Source: Chitinophagaceae bacterium
GTDB lineage: Bacteria; Bacteroidota; Bacteroidia; Chitinophagales; Chitinophagaceae
Direction of reading: 5' to 3'
Length of the DNA: 64,000 bases
Assembly (NCBI GenBank): GCA_004028765.1
Contig: SAIX01000049.1
Span: forward strand, 22,765-86,764
Shown here piece after piece: positions 54,612 to 62,344 of this stretch (its first letter is position 1; each line of letters opens with the position of its first letter). The position numbers and the translations under genes were made by a program. The notes beneath the pieces were generated by a model, which made no database searches, was not told the origin of the DNA, and was given only the letters and a program-made list of their open reading frames with translations.

Positions 54612-54868
54612 CATCGGTGAAAGGGGTGAATGGTGAGTGGGCAGTGGTGAGTATAGGCAAATTAACCTTTGCACCAATAAACCAGTAGACTGTTCCGCGA
54701 AACTCTGCGCCCTCCGCGGCTCTGCGGTGAGAAGGGTGAATGGTGAATGGGCAGTGGTGAGTGTAGGCGAATTAACCTTTGCACCAATAAACCAATAAAC
54801 CAGTAAACCAATAAACTGCCCCGCCAAACTCTGCGCCCTTCGCGGCTCTGTGGTGAAAAAAATATTGT
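54612..54868 (+). repeat. Composite dispersed repeat with tandem units
   Basis: Within a 348-base gene-free gap. Unit: GGGTGAATGGTGAGTGGGCA (d), GTATAGGCAAATTAACCTTT, then word f (CACCAATAAACCAG). It occurs at 54624 and again at 54734, spacing 110 bases; word c (CGAAACTCTGCGCCCTCCGC) follows the first and a further c (GCCAAACTCTGCGCCCTTCG) follows the second. 54537-54611 shows nothing further. Confidence 0.83.
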
Positions 54869-54884
54869 TGATTCAAATAAAATA

Positions 54885-56330
54885 TTAAGCGATCTTTTTC
54901 GATACCAGAAACAACCCGATAAATGTAATACAGCCATTGATGATCAGCATCTCCAGTCCCAGTTCAAATGAACCAAAGAGTTCTTTCTGAAAACGGTCGA
55001 GTATAAAACAGATGGCAGGAGAGGCAATGCAAACATAGGGCACGAGCCTGTCGGTCACTTTTCTTTTTACCAGGATGGCAAAGCTGAAAAGCCCCAGTAA
55101 CGGGCCGTAAGTAAATGTGGCCACTTTCAGCAGCAGGCCGATCATGCTCGGATCGTTGATCCATTTGAACATCATCACAAATAACAGGAAGATAAAGGCA
55201 AAAGAAAGGTGCACCCGCTGCCTTGTTTTCTTTTTCTGTGCATCATTCATATCTGTTCTGCGCTGCATACCGATGATATCGATACAGAATGTGGAAGTGA
55301 GTGCGGTGATGGCGCCATCCGCGCTTGGGAACAGGGCTGAGATCAACGCAATGATAAAGATCACGGATACAAAGGGCGGCATGTGTTCCAGCGCGATCGT
55401 AGGAAATAATTTATCACCGGTTGCAGAAAGATTGAGTTGCGAAGCATAGAGATATAATAATCCGCCGAGGAAAAGAAAGATCAGGATCACCACCATCAAT
55501 ACTACCGACATCGACAACACATTTTTCTGTGAATCTTTTAAAGTTTTTACCGAAATATTTTTCTGCATCATTTCCTGGTCCATCCCGGTCATCGTAACAG
55601 TAATAAAAGCCCCTGCCAGTACCTGCTTTACAAAAAACAGTTTGCTGTTGGGATCGGTGAAAAAGATTTTAGAATATCCTTTTTCGCCCATGGCCCGGAT
55701 ACTTTCACCCAAACCCATGTGCATATTGTTCAGGATATAGATCACACAGATCACCAGCCCCAGCAGCATACAGGTGGTTTGCAGCGTATCGGTCCATACA
55801 ATGGTTTTTACACCGCCTTCATAAGTGTACAACAAGATCATCGCCAGAATGATCAGTGTGGTAAGCCAGAAAGGCACATGAAAACTGTTGAGGATGGCAT
55901 CCTGCAGGATATTTACCACCAGGTACAAACGGGCCGTGGCGCCGAGGATACGGGAAAGGATAAAAAAACCTGCCCCTGTTTTATAGGATGTAAAACCGAG
56001 ACGGGTATCCAGGAAATGATAGATCGAAGTAAGGTTGAGGCGGTAATACAAAGGCAGTAAAACATACGCGATGGCAGCATAGCCGATCAGGTAACCGAGT
56101 GTGATCTGGAAATAGGCGAAGGATTCTTTCGCAACTGCGCCCGGTACACTTACAAAGGTAACCCCGCTCAGTGATGTGCCTACCATCCCGAACGCCACCA
56201 GCATCCAGTTACTGCTCTTGTTGCCGATAAAGAAAGAATCATTGGTGCTGTTTTTACCCGTAAACCAGGCCACTCCGAGGAGGATCATAAAATAGGCAAC
56301 CACAAAAGAGAAGAGGAGTAGGGGCGACAT
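54885..56330 (-). CDS. Sodium/solute symporter (SSS family)
   Basis: 481 residues with about 13 hydrophobic segments over the whole length. SSS pattern pieces: FFIGNKSSNWMLVAFGMVGT, SLSGVTFVSVPGAVAKESFA, TGAGFFILSRILGATARLYL and SALFPSADGAITALTSTFCI. Typical substrates are sugars, amino acids or sialic acid, driven by Na+; no specific substrate can be read and no catabolic gene is adjacent. Confidence 0.9.
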   Translation of the reverse strand: MSPLLLFSFVVAYFMILLGVAWFTGKNSTNDSFFIGNKSSNWMLVAFGMVGTSLSGVTFVSVPGAVAKESFAYFQITLGYLIGYAAIAYVLLPLYYRLNLTSIYHFLDTRLGFTSYKTGAGFFILSRILGATARLYLVVNILQDAILNSFHVPFWLTTLIILAMILLYTYEGGVKTIVWTDTLQTTCMLLGLVICVIYILNNMHMGLGESIRAMGEKGYSKIFFTDPNSKLFFVKQVLAGAFITVTMTGMDQEMMQKNISVKTLKDSQKNVLSMSVVLMVVILIFLFLGGLLYLYASQLNLSATGDKLFPTIALEHMPPFVSVIFIIALISALFPSADGAITALTSTFCIDIIGMQRRTDMNDAQKKKTRQRVHLSFAFIFLLFVMMFKWINDPSMIGLLLKVATFTYGPLLGLFSFAILVKRKVTDRLVPYVCIASPAICFILDRFQKELFGSFELGLEMLIINGCITFIGLFLVSKKIA

Positions 56331-56413
56331 GTAAGATGATTAAACAGTTAAATAATCGGCATGAAAAGTAGTGAAAAATAATTAACCTATTTTGCCGCTG
56401 CAAAAACAATTGT

Positions 56414-56953
56414 ATGGGTGCAAAAAACATAGCGGTTTTTTGTGGATCAAAACCAGGAACGGATGCGCGTTATGCAAAGGAAGCAGCTGCATTGGGCCGT
56501 TTGATGGCACAGCATGGAATCACATTGGTATATGGAGGCGGCAGCAGGGGATTAATGGGAGTGGTGGCCGATGCGGTGATGCAGGAAGGAGGGAAAGTGA
56601 TCGGCGTGATACCGAAAGTATTGATCGAGTGGGAAGCGCAGCACAAAGGCATCACAGAACTGCATGTGGTGGAAGATATGCATATACGCAAAAAAATGAT
56701 GTATGAGCTATGCGATATTGCGATCGTATTGCCCGGCGGCAATGGAACCATGGATGAACTGTTTGAAATGCTTACCTGGAACCAGCTAAACATCCACAAT
56801 AAAAAAATCCTCCTGCTGAATATCGGCGGGTTTTATGACCATCTTGTTGGGCATATCGAAACAATGGGCACTCAGGGTTTCCTGTATGATAACTGGCGGG
56901 AAAGGTTATTGGTAAAAGAAACAGCCGCAGATGCTATCGCCGGTTTGATTTGA
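56414..56953 (+). CDS. LOG-family (lysine decarboxylase-like) nucleotide-processing protein
   Basis: 179 residues. Rossmann-type core with VFCGSKPGTDARYAKEAAAL, VYGGGSRGLMGVVADAV and the signature PGGNGTMDELFEMLTWNQL. The common form is PGGxGTxxE; Asn replaces a frequent aromatic here. The family releases ribose 5-phosphate from cytokinin or nucleoside monophosphates. Its last 20 bases overlap the convergent gene 56934-57533. Confidence 0.9.
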   Translation: MGAKNIAVFCGSKPGTDARYAKEAAALGRLMAQHGITLVYGGGSRGLMGVVADAVMQEGGKVIGVIPKVLIEWEAQHKGITELHVVEDMHIRKKMMYELCDIAIVLPGGNGTMDELFEMLTWNQLNIHNKKILLLNIGGFYDHLVGHIETMGTQGFLYDNWRERLLVKETAADAIAGLI

Positions 56954-57533
56954 GATAGATACCGAACCCCGCCCTGAAAACCGGTAAGGGGTCGTTGTAT
57001 TGATCCCGGTAGGGGGAATTGATATTCTGCAGCACATCCAGCATCAGGGTAACATACGAATAATGCGAACCCACCACATGCGTACCATATCCCACACCAA
57101 CCAGCAAACTTCCTGCACTGTAATTGTAACTGCCCGTTTGCCCGGTAAGCACATTTTTCTGGCTTGAATTTACCCAGTTGTATTCAGGCTGTATCTGGAA
57201 ATGGAGGAAATTCAACGGCCAAATGCGGAGAAAAGGCCCGCCGCCAAAATTGAAATTCCGGAAACGGATGCTGCTGTATTCAGATGCATTCTGTGAAAAA
57301 TAATTGATGTTCATCGACATGCCGCCATCCAGCCACCTGGTGATGCTATAACCGATCTCGGGATTGAGGCCGATGTTAAAAGAGCGGTTGGCGAGACCAA
57401 GATTTAAACTTGTACCGAGAAAAATATTCTCTTTTTTAAATTTTCCTCTTTGCTCATCACCCTCATTTTGTGCAAAAGAAGAAAGTGCGCAAAGCAATAA
57501 ACACACGCAAAAAAAATTGTGCAGATTCTTCAT
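56934..57533 (-). CDS. Exported outer-membrane beta-barrel-like protein
   Basis: 199 residues: signal peptide (MKNLHNFFCVCLLLCALSSF), then a beta-rich Asn/Ser/Tyr-containing domain with alternating strands (RSFNIGLNPEIGYSITRWLD, FGGGPFLRIWPLNFLHFQIQ, GSLLVGVGYGTHVVGSHYSY). Likely a small outer-membrane barrel, unknown function. Overlaps the LOG gene by 20 bases. Upstream gap 57534-57887 holds a possible weak hairpin CCTACTGATTCAGCAGG and an AAGGCTTTGCTGCCTT hairpin with T8 tail. Confidence 0.78.
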   Translation of the reverse strand: MKNLHNFFCVCLLLCALSSFAQNEGDEQRGKFKKENIFLGTSLNLGLANRSFNIGLNPEIGYSITRWLDGGMSMNINYFSQNASEYSSIRFRNFNFGGGPFLRIWPLNFLHFQIQPEYNWVNSSQKNVLTGQTGSYNYSAGSLLVGVGYGTHVVGSHYSYVTLMLDVLQNINSPYRDQYNDPLPVFRAGFGIYLKSNRR

Positions 57534-57832
57534 AGTCCTTGTTTATGCAAACCTACTGATTCAGCAGGTATGTAGTTTTTTTAATATGTAAAATCTCTGG
57601 TAATTCCCTCTTCACCTTGTCATCCGCCAATGCAACATACACAGGTGTTCCCGGTCTGCTATAAGAACAAGACAACCAAAATCAAGGCTTTGCTGCCTTT
57701 TTTTTCTGAAAACTTCAATACTTAACTGTTTCTTTCAGAACCTGTTTGATAGGGCCGGGGCTTTTTTGGATTTTATCTAAGAAAGAACTGGAAATGCTGC
57801 GCATTCTTTATGTGTATAGCCTACACGTAAAA

Positions 57833-57862
57833 TTTGCCAGAAATATTAAACAACTACTTTTG
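57833..57862 (+). promoter_or_regulatory. Bacteroidota-type promoter of pckA
   Basis: TTTG (57833-57836), 18-base spacer, TACTTTTG (57855-57862), exact for TAnnTTTG. It puts the start of RNA about 20 bases before the ATG at 57888 and excludes a translation start at 57834. The palindrome GTGTATAGCCTACAC lies just upstream (about 57812-57826), a candidate operator. Confidence 0.65.
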
Positions 57863-57887
57863 CCTCATAACTAACGTTTGTTCGTAT

Positions 57888-59492
57888 ATGATGACGACTT
57901 CTATTGCCATTCCCAAAAAACAATTACAACAGTTCGGCTTATCGGTTAACAACAACATTCATTATCAATTGGCCCCTTCAGAACTGGTGGAGCAAACCCT
58001 TCTTCGGGGCCAGGGTGTATTAAATGATACAGGGGCATTGTGTATCCAGACGGGCGAATTCACCGGCCGCAGCCCCAGGGATAAATTTATTGTAAAAGAT
58101 GCGGTAACAGCGGATACGGTTGACTGGAACAATTTCAATATTCCTATGGAGGAAAAATATTTTCTCCAGCTGCGTGCGAAGATGATGGATTATCTCGCCA
58201 AGAAAGAAGAAGTATGGGTCCGTGATGTATATGCCTGTGCCGATCCTGCTTATCGCCTCAATATCCGCGTGGTGAATGAGAATCCCTGGAGCAATCTCTT
58301 TGCATACAATATGTTTCTTCGTCCCGGTGAAGAAGAACTGGCAGGGTTTGATCCTGAATGGCATATTATCCAGGCGCCTGGCTTTCATGCGGATCCTGCT
58401 GTGGACGGAACAAGACAACACAATTTCGCGATGCTTTCTTTCACACATAAAACCATCCTTATCGGAGGAACGGGTTATACAGGTGAAATGAAGAAAGGTA
58501 TTTTCAGCGTACTCAATTATCTCCTGCCGCATACCCGCAATGTTTTGAGCATGCACTGCAGCGCCAATATGGGCCCGAAAGGGGACGTGGCTGTATTTTT
58601 CGGTTTGAGCGGAACGGGTAAAACCACGCTGAGCGCCGATCCCAACCGCAAACTGATCGGCGATGATGAACATGGCTGGACAGAAAACAGCGTATTCAAT
58701 TTTGAAGGGGGCTGTTATGCAAAAACGATCGATCTCAGCGAAGAAAAAGAACCCGAAATATTTCATGCGATACGTCCCGGTGCACTTATGGAAAATATCG
58801 GCTTCTGTCCCGGCTCACGCCAGGTGGATTTCAGCAATAAATCCATCACAGAAAATACAAGGGTAAGTTATCCTTTGCATTATATCAGCAATGCGCTGGA
58901 ACCCAGTATCGGCGGGCTTCCCAAAAATATTTTTTTTCTTACCTGCGATGCCTGCGGTGTGCTTCCGCCCATCAGCAAATTAACACCAGGACAAGCTATG
59001 TACCAGTTCATCAGCGGGTACACGGCAAAAGTGGCCGGAACAGAAGCAGGGGTTACCGAACCCAAATCCACTTTCAGTGCCTGTTTTGGGGCGCCCTTTC
59101 TTCCATTGCACCCGGGTAAATATGCCGGGATGCTGGGAGAAAAAATGAAGAAGAATGATGTAAAAGTATGGCTGATCAATACCGGGTGGACCGGTGGCCC
59201 CTATGGCATTGGTAACCGGATCAAATTAAGTTATACGCGCGCAATGATCACCGCCGCACTTGAAGGCAAACTGGATGAAGTGGTGTACGAATCGCATCCC
59301 GTGTTTGGGATGCTGATGCCGACGGAATGCGCAGGCGTGCCGAAGGAACTGCTGAACCCGCGTAATACATGGAGCATGCCCGATGCGTATGATGCGAGGG
59401 CAAAAGCGCTCGCTGCTGAATTTGTAAAAAATTTCGAAAAATATGCTTCAGGTGTAACGGACGAAATAATACAGGCCGCACCAGGAATCTAA
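57888..59492 (+). CDS. pckA: Phosphoenolpyruvate carboxykinase (ATP)
   Basis: 534 residues from the ATG at 57888 (start chosen from the promoter and family). Converts oxaloacetate and ATP to phosphoenolpyruvate in gluconeogenesis. Markers: GRSPRDKFIV, the P-loop kinase-1a FFGLSGTGKTTLS, kinase-2 KLIGDDEHGW, and the late sequences around LINTGWTGGPYGIGNRIK that are typical of the ATP form. Followed by tandem terminator hairpins. Confidence 0.95.
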   Translation: MMTTSIAIPKKQLQQFGLSVNNNIHYQLAPSELVEQTLLRGQGVLNDTGALCIQTGEFTGRSPRDKFIVKDAVTADTVDWNNFNIPMEEKYFLQLRAKMMDYLAKKEEVWVRDVYACADPAYRLNIRVVNENPWSNLFAYNMFLRPGEEELAGFDPEWHIIQAPGFHADPAVDGTRQHNFAMLSFTHKTILIGGTGYTGEMKKGIFSVLNYLLPHTRNVLSMHCSANMGPKGDVAVFFGLSGTGKTTLSADPNRKLIGDDEHGWTENSVFNFEGGCYAKTIDLSEEKEPEIFHAIRPGALMENIGFCPGSRQVDFSNKSITENTRVSYPLHYISNALEPSIGGLPKNIFFLTCDACGVLPPISKLTPGQAMYQFISGYTAKVAGTEAGVTEPKSTFSACFGAPFLPLHPGKYAGMLGEKMKKNDVKVWLINTGWTGGPYGIGNRIKLSYTRAMITAALEGKLDEVVYESHPVFGMLMPTECAGVPKELLNPRNTWSMPDAYDARAKALAAEFVKNFEKYASGVTDEIIQAAPGI

Positions 59493-59502
59493 CTGCTCAT
59501 GT

Positions 59503-59593
59503 GTTCCGGTTTTGTTATGCAGAACCGGAACCAACTTTGGTCACTTCGATTGCTTTGTTGGTTTGCCCCCGGTTATCCGGGGGCTTTGTTTTA
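59503..59593 (+). terminator. Tandem terminator hairpins after pckA
   Basis: First, GTTCCGGTT (59503-59511) with AACCGGAAC (59523-59531). Then a very stable GCCCCCGG (59565-59572), loop TTAT, CCGGGGGC (59577-59584) followed by TTTGTTTTA. The second is a strong rho-independent terminator. Confidence 0.9.
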
Positions 59594-59625
59594 TCAGCCG
59601 GTCAATGTTCCTGTATCTTTATGGA

Positions 59626-60252
59626 ATGAAGTATTTTTTTGCGCGTGCATCGCTGTTCCTTTTTCAGTGTTTTATTTTTTGCACAAAAATAGATGCTCAA
59701 AATGCAGATATCAATCTCTTAAAACAAATCAATCCACCTGTTCCGGATGCCTGGTTCTGGAAAATGAGTTCGGGTTCTGCTTATCCCGCAACGATTGCGA
59801 TCCAGGGTGGACTGATGGCCTTTGATTATTTCAATGACCCGGAAAACCGGGGTCGTTTGTTTTTACATGCGGGAGAAAAACTTGTGATCGTTGTGTTGAC
59901 AGAAGGCATTAAACTCGCGGTGAACCGCCCCCGCCCCTATATCAGTTACCCGGCCGATATCCATCCCTATGATGCTTCTGAAACGGGTAAATCTTTTCCA
60001 TCCGCACACACTTCGCTTGCATTTAATACCGCCGCATCCCTGGCCATCCGTTTTCACAAATGGTATATCACGGTCCCGGCTTATGCATGGGCCACATCGG
60101 TGGGCTATTCCCGTTTGTATCTCGGCGAACATTACCCAAGCGATGTATTGGCGGGTGCTGCATTGGGGATCGGGAGTGCATACCTTGTTAACTGGCTCGA
60201 CAATAAACTATGGCCGCGCAAAAAAACAAAAGCTGTAAATGCAATGAAGTAA
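59626..60252 (+). CDS. Exported PAP2-family phosphatase
   Basis: 208 residues from the ATG at 59626, chosen because the signal peptide starts there (MKYFFARASLFLFQCFIFCT); the earlier in-frame starts run through the terminator. Phosphatase motifs: KLAVNRPRPY, SFPSAHTSLAFNTA and SRLYLGEHYPSDVLAGA, the three PAP2 signatures in order with catalytic His residues intact. Predicted to dephosphorylate a lipid or sugar phosphate in the periplasm. Confidence 0.9.
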   Translation: MKYFFARASLFLFQCFIFCTKIDAQNADINLLKQINPPVPDAWFWKMSSGSAYPATIAIQGGLMAFDYFNDPENRGRLFLHAGEKLVIVVLTEGIKLAVNRPRPYISYPADIHPYDASETGKSFPSAHTSLAFNTAASLAIRFHKWYITVPAYAWATSVGYSRLYLGEHYPSDVLAGAALGIGSAYLVNWLDNKLWPRKKTKAVNAMK

Positions 60253-60269
60253 AAAGCAAACGGGTAACA

Positions 60270-60359
60270 CTATCCCTTCATTTTCCGGTAAGCCCATGCT
60301 GCGGCAAAGCCGATGATACAATAGAGTAAAAATTTCAAGGCTGTTTTTTTCCAGTTCAC
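60270..60359 (-). CDS. Candidate small membrane protein (29 aa)
   Basis: A GTG at 60359, 10 bases downstream of the deoxynucleoside kinase stop on the same strand, opens a short frame to TAG at 60270. The product has a basic start, one hydrophobic helix (ALKFLLYCIIGFAAAWAY) and a basic end (RKMKG), a normal small single-pass protein pattern. Coding status is not proved; a longer frame upstream would run through the kinase. Confidence 0.4.
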   Translation of the reverse strand: MNWKKTALKFLLYCIIGFAAAWAYRKMKG

Positions 60360-60369
60360 GGTGCGGTAA

Positions 60370-61005
60370 TTAGAACAGACCGAATAAAGTACTGTCAATC
60401 TTGGTGATGATATCACCGAAATGTTCATCGCTTTCTGCGAATTTGTTTTTATCACAATCGATCACCAGCAAGGGCCCTTCTTTATATCCATCGATCCATT
60501 TGTTATAAAATTCATTCAGGCGCTTGAGGTAATCGAGGCGGATATTCTCTTCGTATTCCCTTCCTCTTTTCTGTATCTGCGCCACCAGTGTGGGAACAGA
60601 TGCTTTTAAATAGATAAGCAGGTCGGGCGGCTGCACCATGGTTTTGAGCGTCTGGAAAAAAAGATAATAGTTATCGAAATCGCGTTTGCTCATCAAACCC
60701 ATCTCATGCAGGTTGGGGGCGAAGATATTGGCATCTTCATAAATGGTACGGTCCTGTATCACGGTTTCGGTTCCATGGTGTATTTCAAGCAACTGGTTCA
60801 GGCGGCTGTTCAGAAAAAATATCTGCAGGTTAAAGCTCCAGCGGGGCATATCCTCATAAAAATCCATCAGGTAAGGGTTGTGGTCCACATCTTCAAACTG
60901 CGGTATCCAGCGGTAATGCTTGCTCAGCATTTCTGTTAAAGTGGTTTTACCTGCGCCGATATTGCCGGCCACCGCGATATGCTTGGGTTTCTTAGCTTTT
61001 GCCAT
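60370..61005 (-). CDS. Deoxynucleoside kinase
   Basis: 211 residues. P-loop GNIGAGKTTLTEML near residue 15, DR motif in VIQDRTIYEDANIFA, ERF-like lid region RGREYEENIRLDYLKRLNEF. Phosphorylates deoxynucleosides for salvage; similar to deoxyadenosine/deoxyguanosine kinases. The gene lies upstream of the candidate small protein. Confidence 0.92.
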   Translation of the reverse strand: MAKAKKPKHIAVAGNIGAGKTTLTEMLSKHYRWIPQFEDVDHNPYLMDFYEDMPRWSFNLQIFFLNSRLNQLLEIHHGTETVIQDRTIYEDANIFAPNLHEMGLMSKRDFDNYYLFFQTLKTMVQPPDLLIYLKASVPTLVAQIQKRGREYEENIRLDYLKRLNEFYNKWIDGYKEGPLLVIDCDKNKFAESDEHFGDIITKIDSTLFGLF

Positions 61006-61082
61006 AAAAATGAAAATACGAAATACAGGTTATCCAGTACAGGATGGAGAGATTTTTTTTTGATGAGCCGGGAGGTGGGGTG

Positions 61083-61155
61083 GTTGATAGTTCATGGTTC
61101 ATAGTTAGTGGCTTTTGGTATCTCAATCCATGAACCATAAGCCATGAACCTGACA
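61083..61155. repeat. Inverted repeats of a GGTTCATGG word between dnk and trpS
   Basis: ATGGTTCAT (61094-61102) pairs with ATGAACCAT (61130-61138). GTTCATGG (61090-61097) pairs with CCATGAAC (61142-61149). Different word from the other repeats but the same plan: a word and its inverted copy across a spacer. Confidence 0.65.
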
Positions 61156-62166
61156 TCAATAATTCATTCCTACCGATGACCGAACCCTGTCAAGTGTTTC
61201 TGATGCACTGGCTCTTGCTTTGTCTGCACCCTGCCGGATGATCTTCGCAAGCAGTTCGCTGTTCAGCCTGATATCTTCCGCTTTCTCCCGGATGGGTTTG
61301 ATAAAACGGGCCATATCTTCTGCCAGTTGTTTTTTCATGTCACCGTAGCGGATCACACAGTTGCCGGTACTGCTTGCATTAAAATCGTCTTCAAATTTTT
61401 GCAGGGTATCCGGTGAGCTCACCAGTTTCATCAGTGTGAAAAGGTTCTGGATATAATCCGGCTTTTCTGCATTTTGCGTGGCAGGTCCCTGGTCGGTTTT
61501 TGCCTTCATGATTTTTTTGCGGATACTTTCATCATCATCAGCAAGATAAATGGTGGCCATCTGGTTTTCGCTCTTGCTCATTTTCCCGTTTCCATCAAGG
61601 CTCATGATACGAACCAGTTCAGTACCATAATTAAATGCATAGGGCAATGGGAAAACATCGCCATAGCGATAATTAAAACGCTCCGCAAAATTGCGCGCCA
61701 TTTCAAGATGCTGTTCCTGGTCTTTCCCAACAGGCACTTTCACGGCACGGTGTATCAGGATATCGGCGGCCTGCAATACAGGATAGGTAAGCAGACCCGC
61801 ATTTACATTTTCAGGTTGCAGCCGTACTTTTTCTTTGAAGGTCACCGTTTTTTCGAGTTCACCTTTATAGGCAAGCATGTTCAGGTACAGGTAGAGTTCT
61901 GCAATTTCAGGTACATCGCTCTGTACATATAAAGCCACTTTTTCAGGATCCAGTCCGCAGGCAATATTTTCCGCGATCACACGGTGAACACTGTTGCGGA
62001 GTTCTTTTGTATCCGGATGCGTGGTAAGGCTATGCCAGTTGGCTACGAAGAAATAACAGGTATAATCATCCTGCATGCGCACATAATTGCGCATCGCCCC
62101 GAAATAATTCCCGAGATGCAGAAAACCCGTGGGGCGGATACCACTTAAAACAACCTCCTTGCTCAT
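61156..62166 (-). CDS. trpS: Tryptophanyl-tRNA synthetase
   Basis: 336 residues, class I synthetase. HIGH-like TGFLHLGNYFGAM and KMSKS in GNGKMSKSENQM are intact. Specificity-related features: FVANWHSLTTHPDT and DQEQHLEMARNFAERFN. Sets charging of tRNA-Trp, which is the signal read by the attenuator of the trp operon, although the gene is about 46 kb away from it. No attenuator of its own is seen. Confidence 0.95.
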   Translation of the reverse strand: MSKEVVLSGIRPTGFLHLGNYFGAMRNYVRMQDDYTCYFFVANWHSLTTHPDTKELRNSVHRVIAENIACGLDPEKVALYVQSDVPEIAELYLYLNMLAYKGELEKTVTFKEKVRLQPENVNAGLLTYPVLQAADILIHRAVKVPVGKDQEQHLEMARNFAERFNYRYGDVFPLPYAFNYGTELVRIMSLDGNGKMSKSENQMATIYLADDDESIRKKIMKAKTDQGPATQNAEKPDYIQNLFTLMKLVSSPDTLQKFEDDFNASSTGNCVIRYGDMKKQLAEDMARFIKPIREKAEDIRLNSELLAKIIRQGADKARASASETLDRVRSSVGMNY

Positions 62167-62194
62167 GGCCGCGAAGATAGGATATCGGATGCAC

Positions 62195-62325
62195 GAATTG
62201 GCGGATTACCGAATTGTTTCAGCAGCAGGACTGAGTGGGATAGTCATACATGGGTCAAAAGAAAATGGAAAAAAAATCCGCAAATTCGCCAATCCGGTAA
62301 TTCGCAATCCACTAACCCGAAATTG
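62195..62325. repeat. Inverted copies of repeat word e between trpS and recG
   Basis: GCACGAATTGGCGGATTACC, GAATTG, then a spacer and AAATTCGCCAATCCGGTAAT, TCGCAATCCACT. The second is an inverted relative of the first. The same word occurs in the hisA tail and in the composite elements. Confidence 0.7.
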
Positions 62326-62344
62326 TTTTTCTTTACGCAATCAT

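Noticed and set aside
57834..57887. Earlier start for pckA
   Set aside because: The -7 promoter element TACTTTTG at 57855-57862 would lie inside the coding sequence.
59512..59625. Long N-terminal extension of the PAP2 gene
   Set aside because: Runs through the pckA terminator hairpins; the signal peptide begins at 59626.
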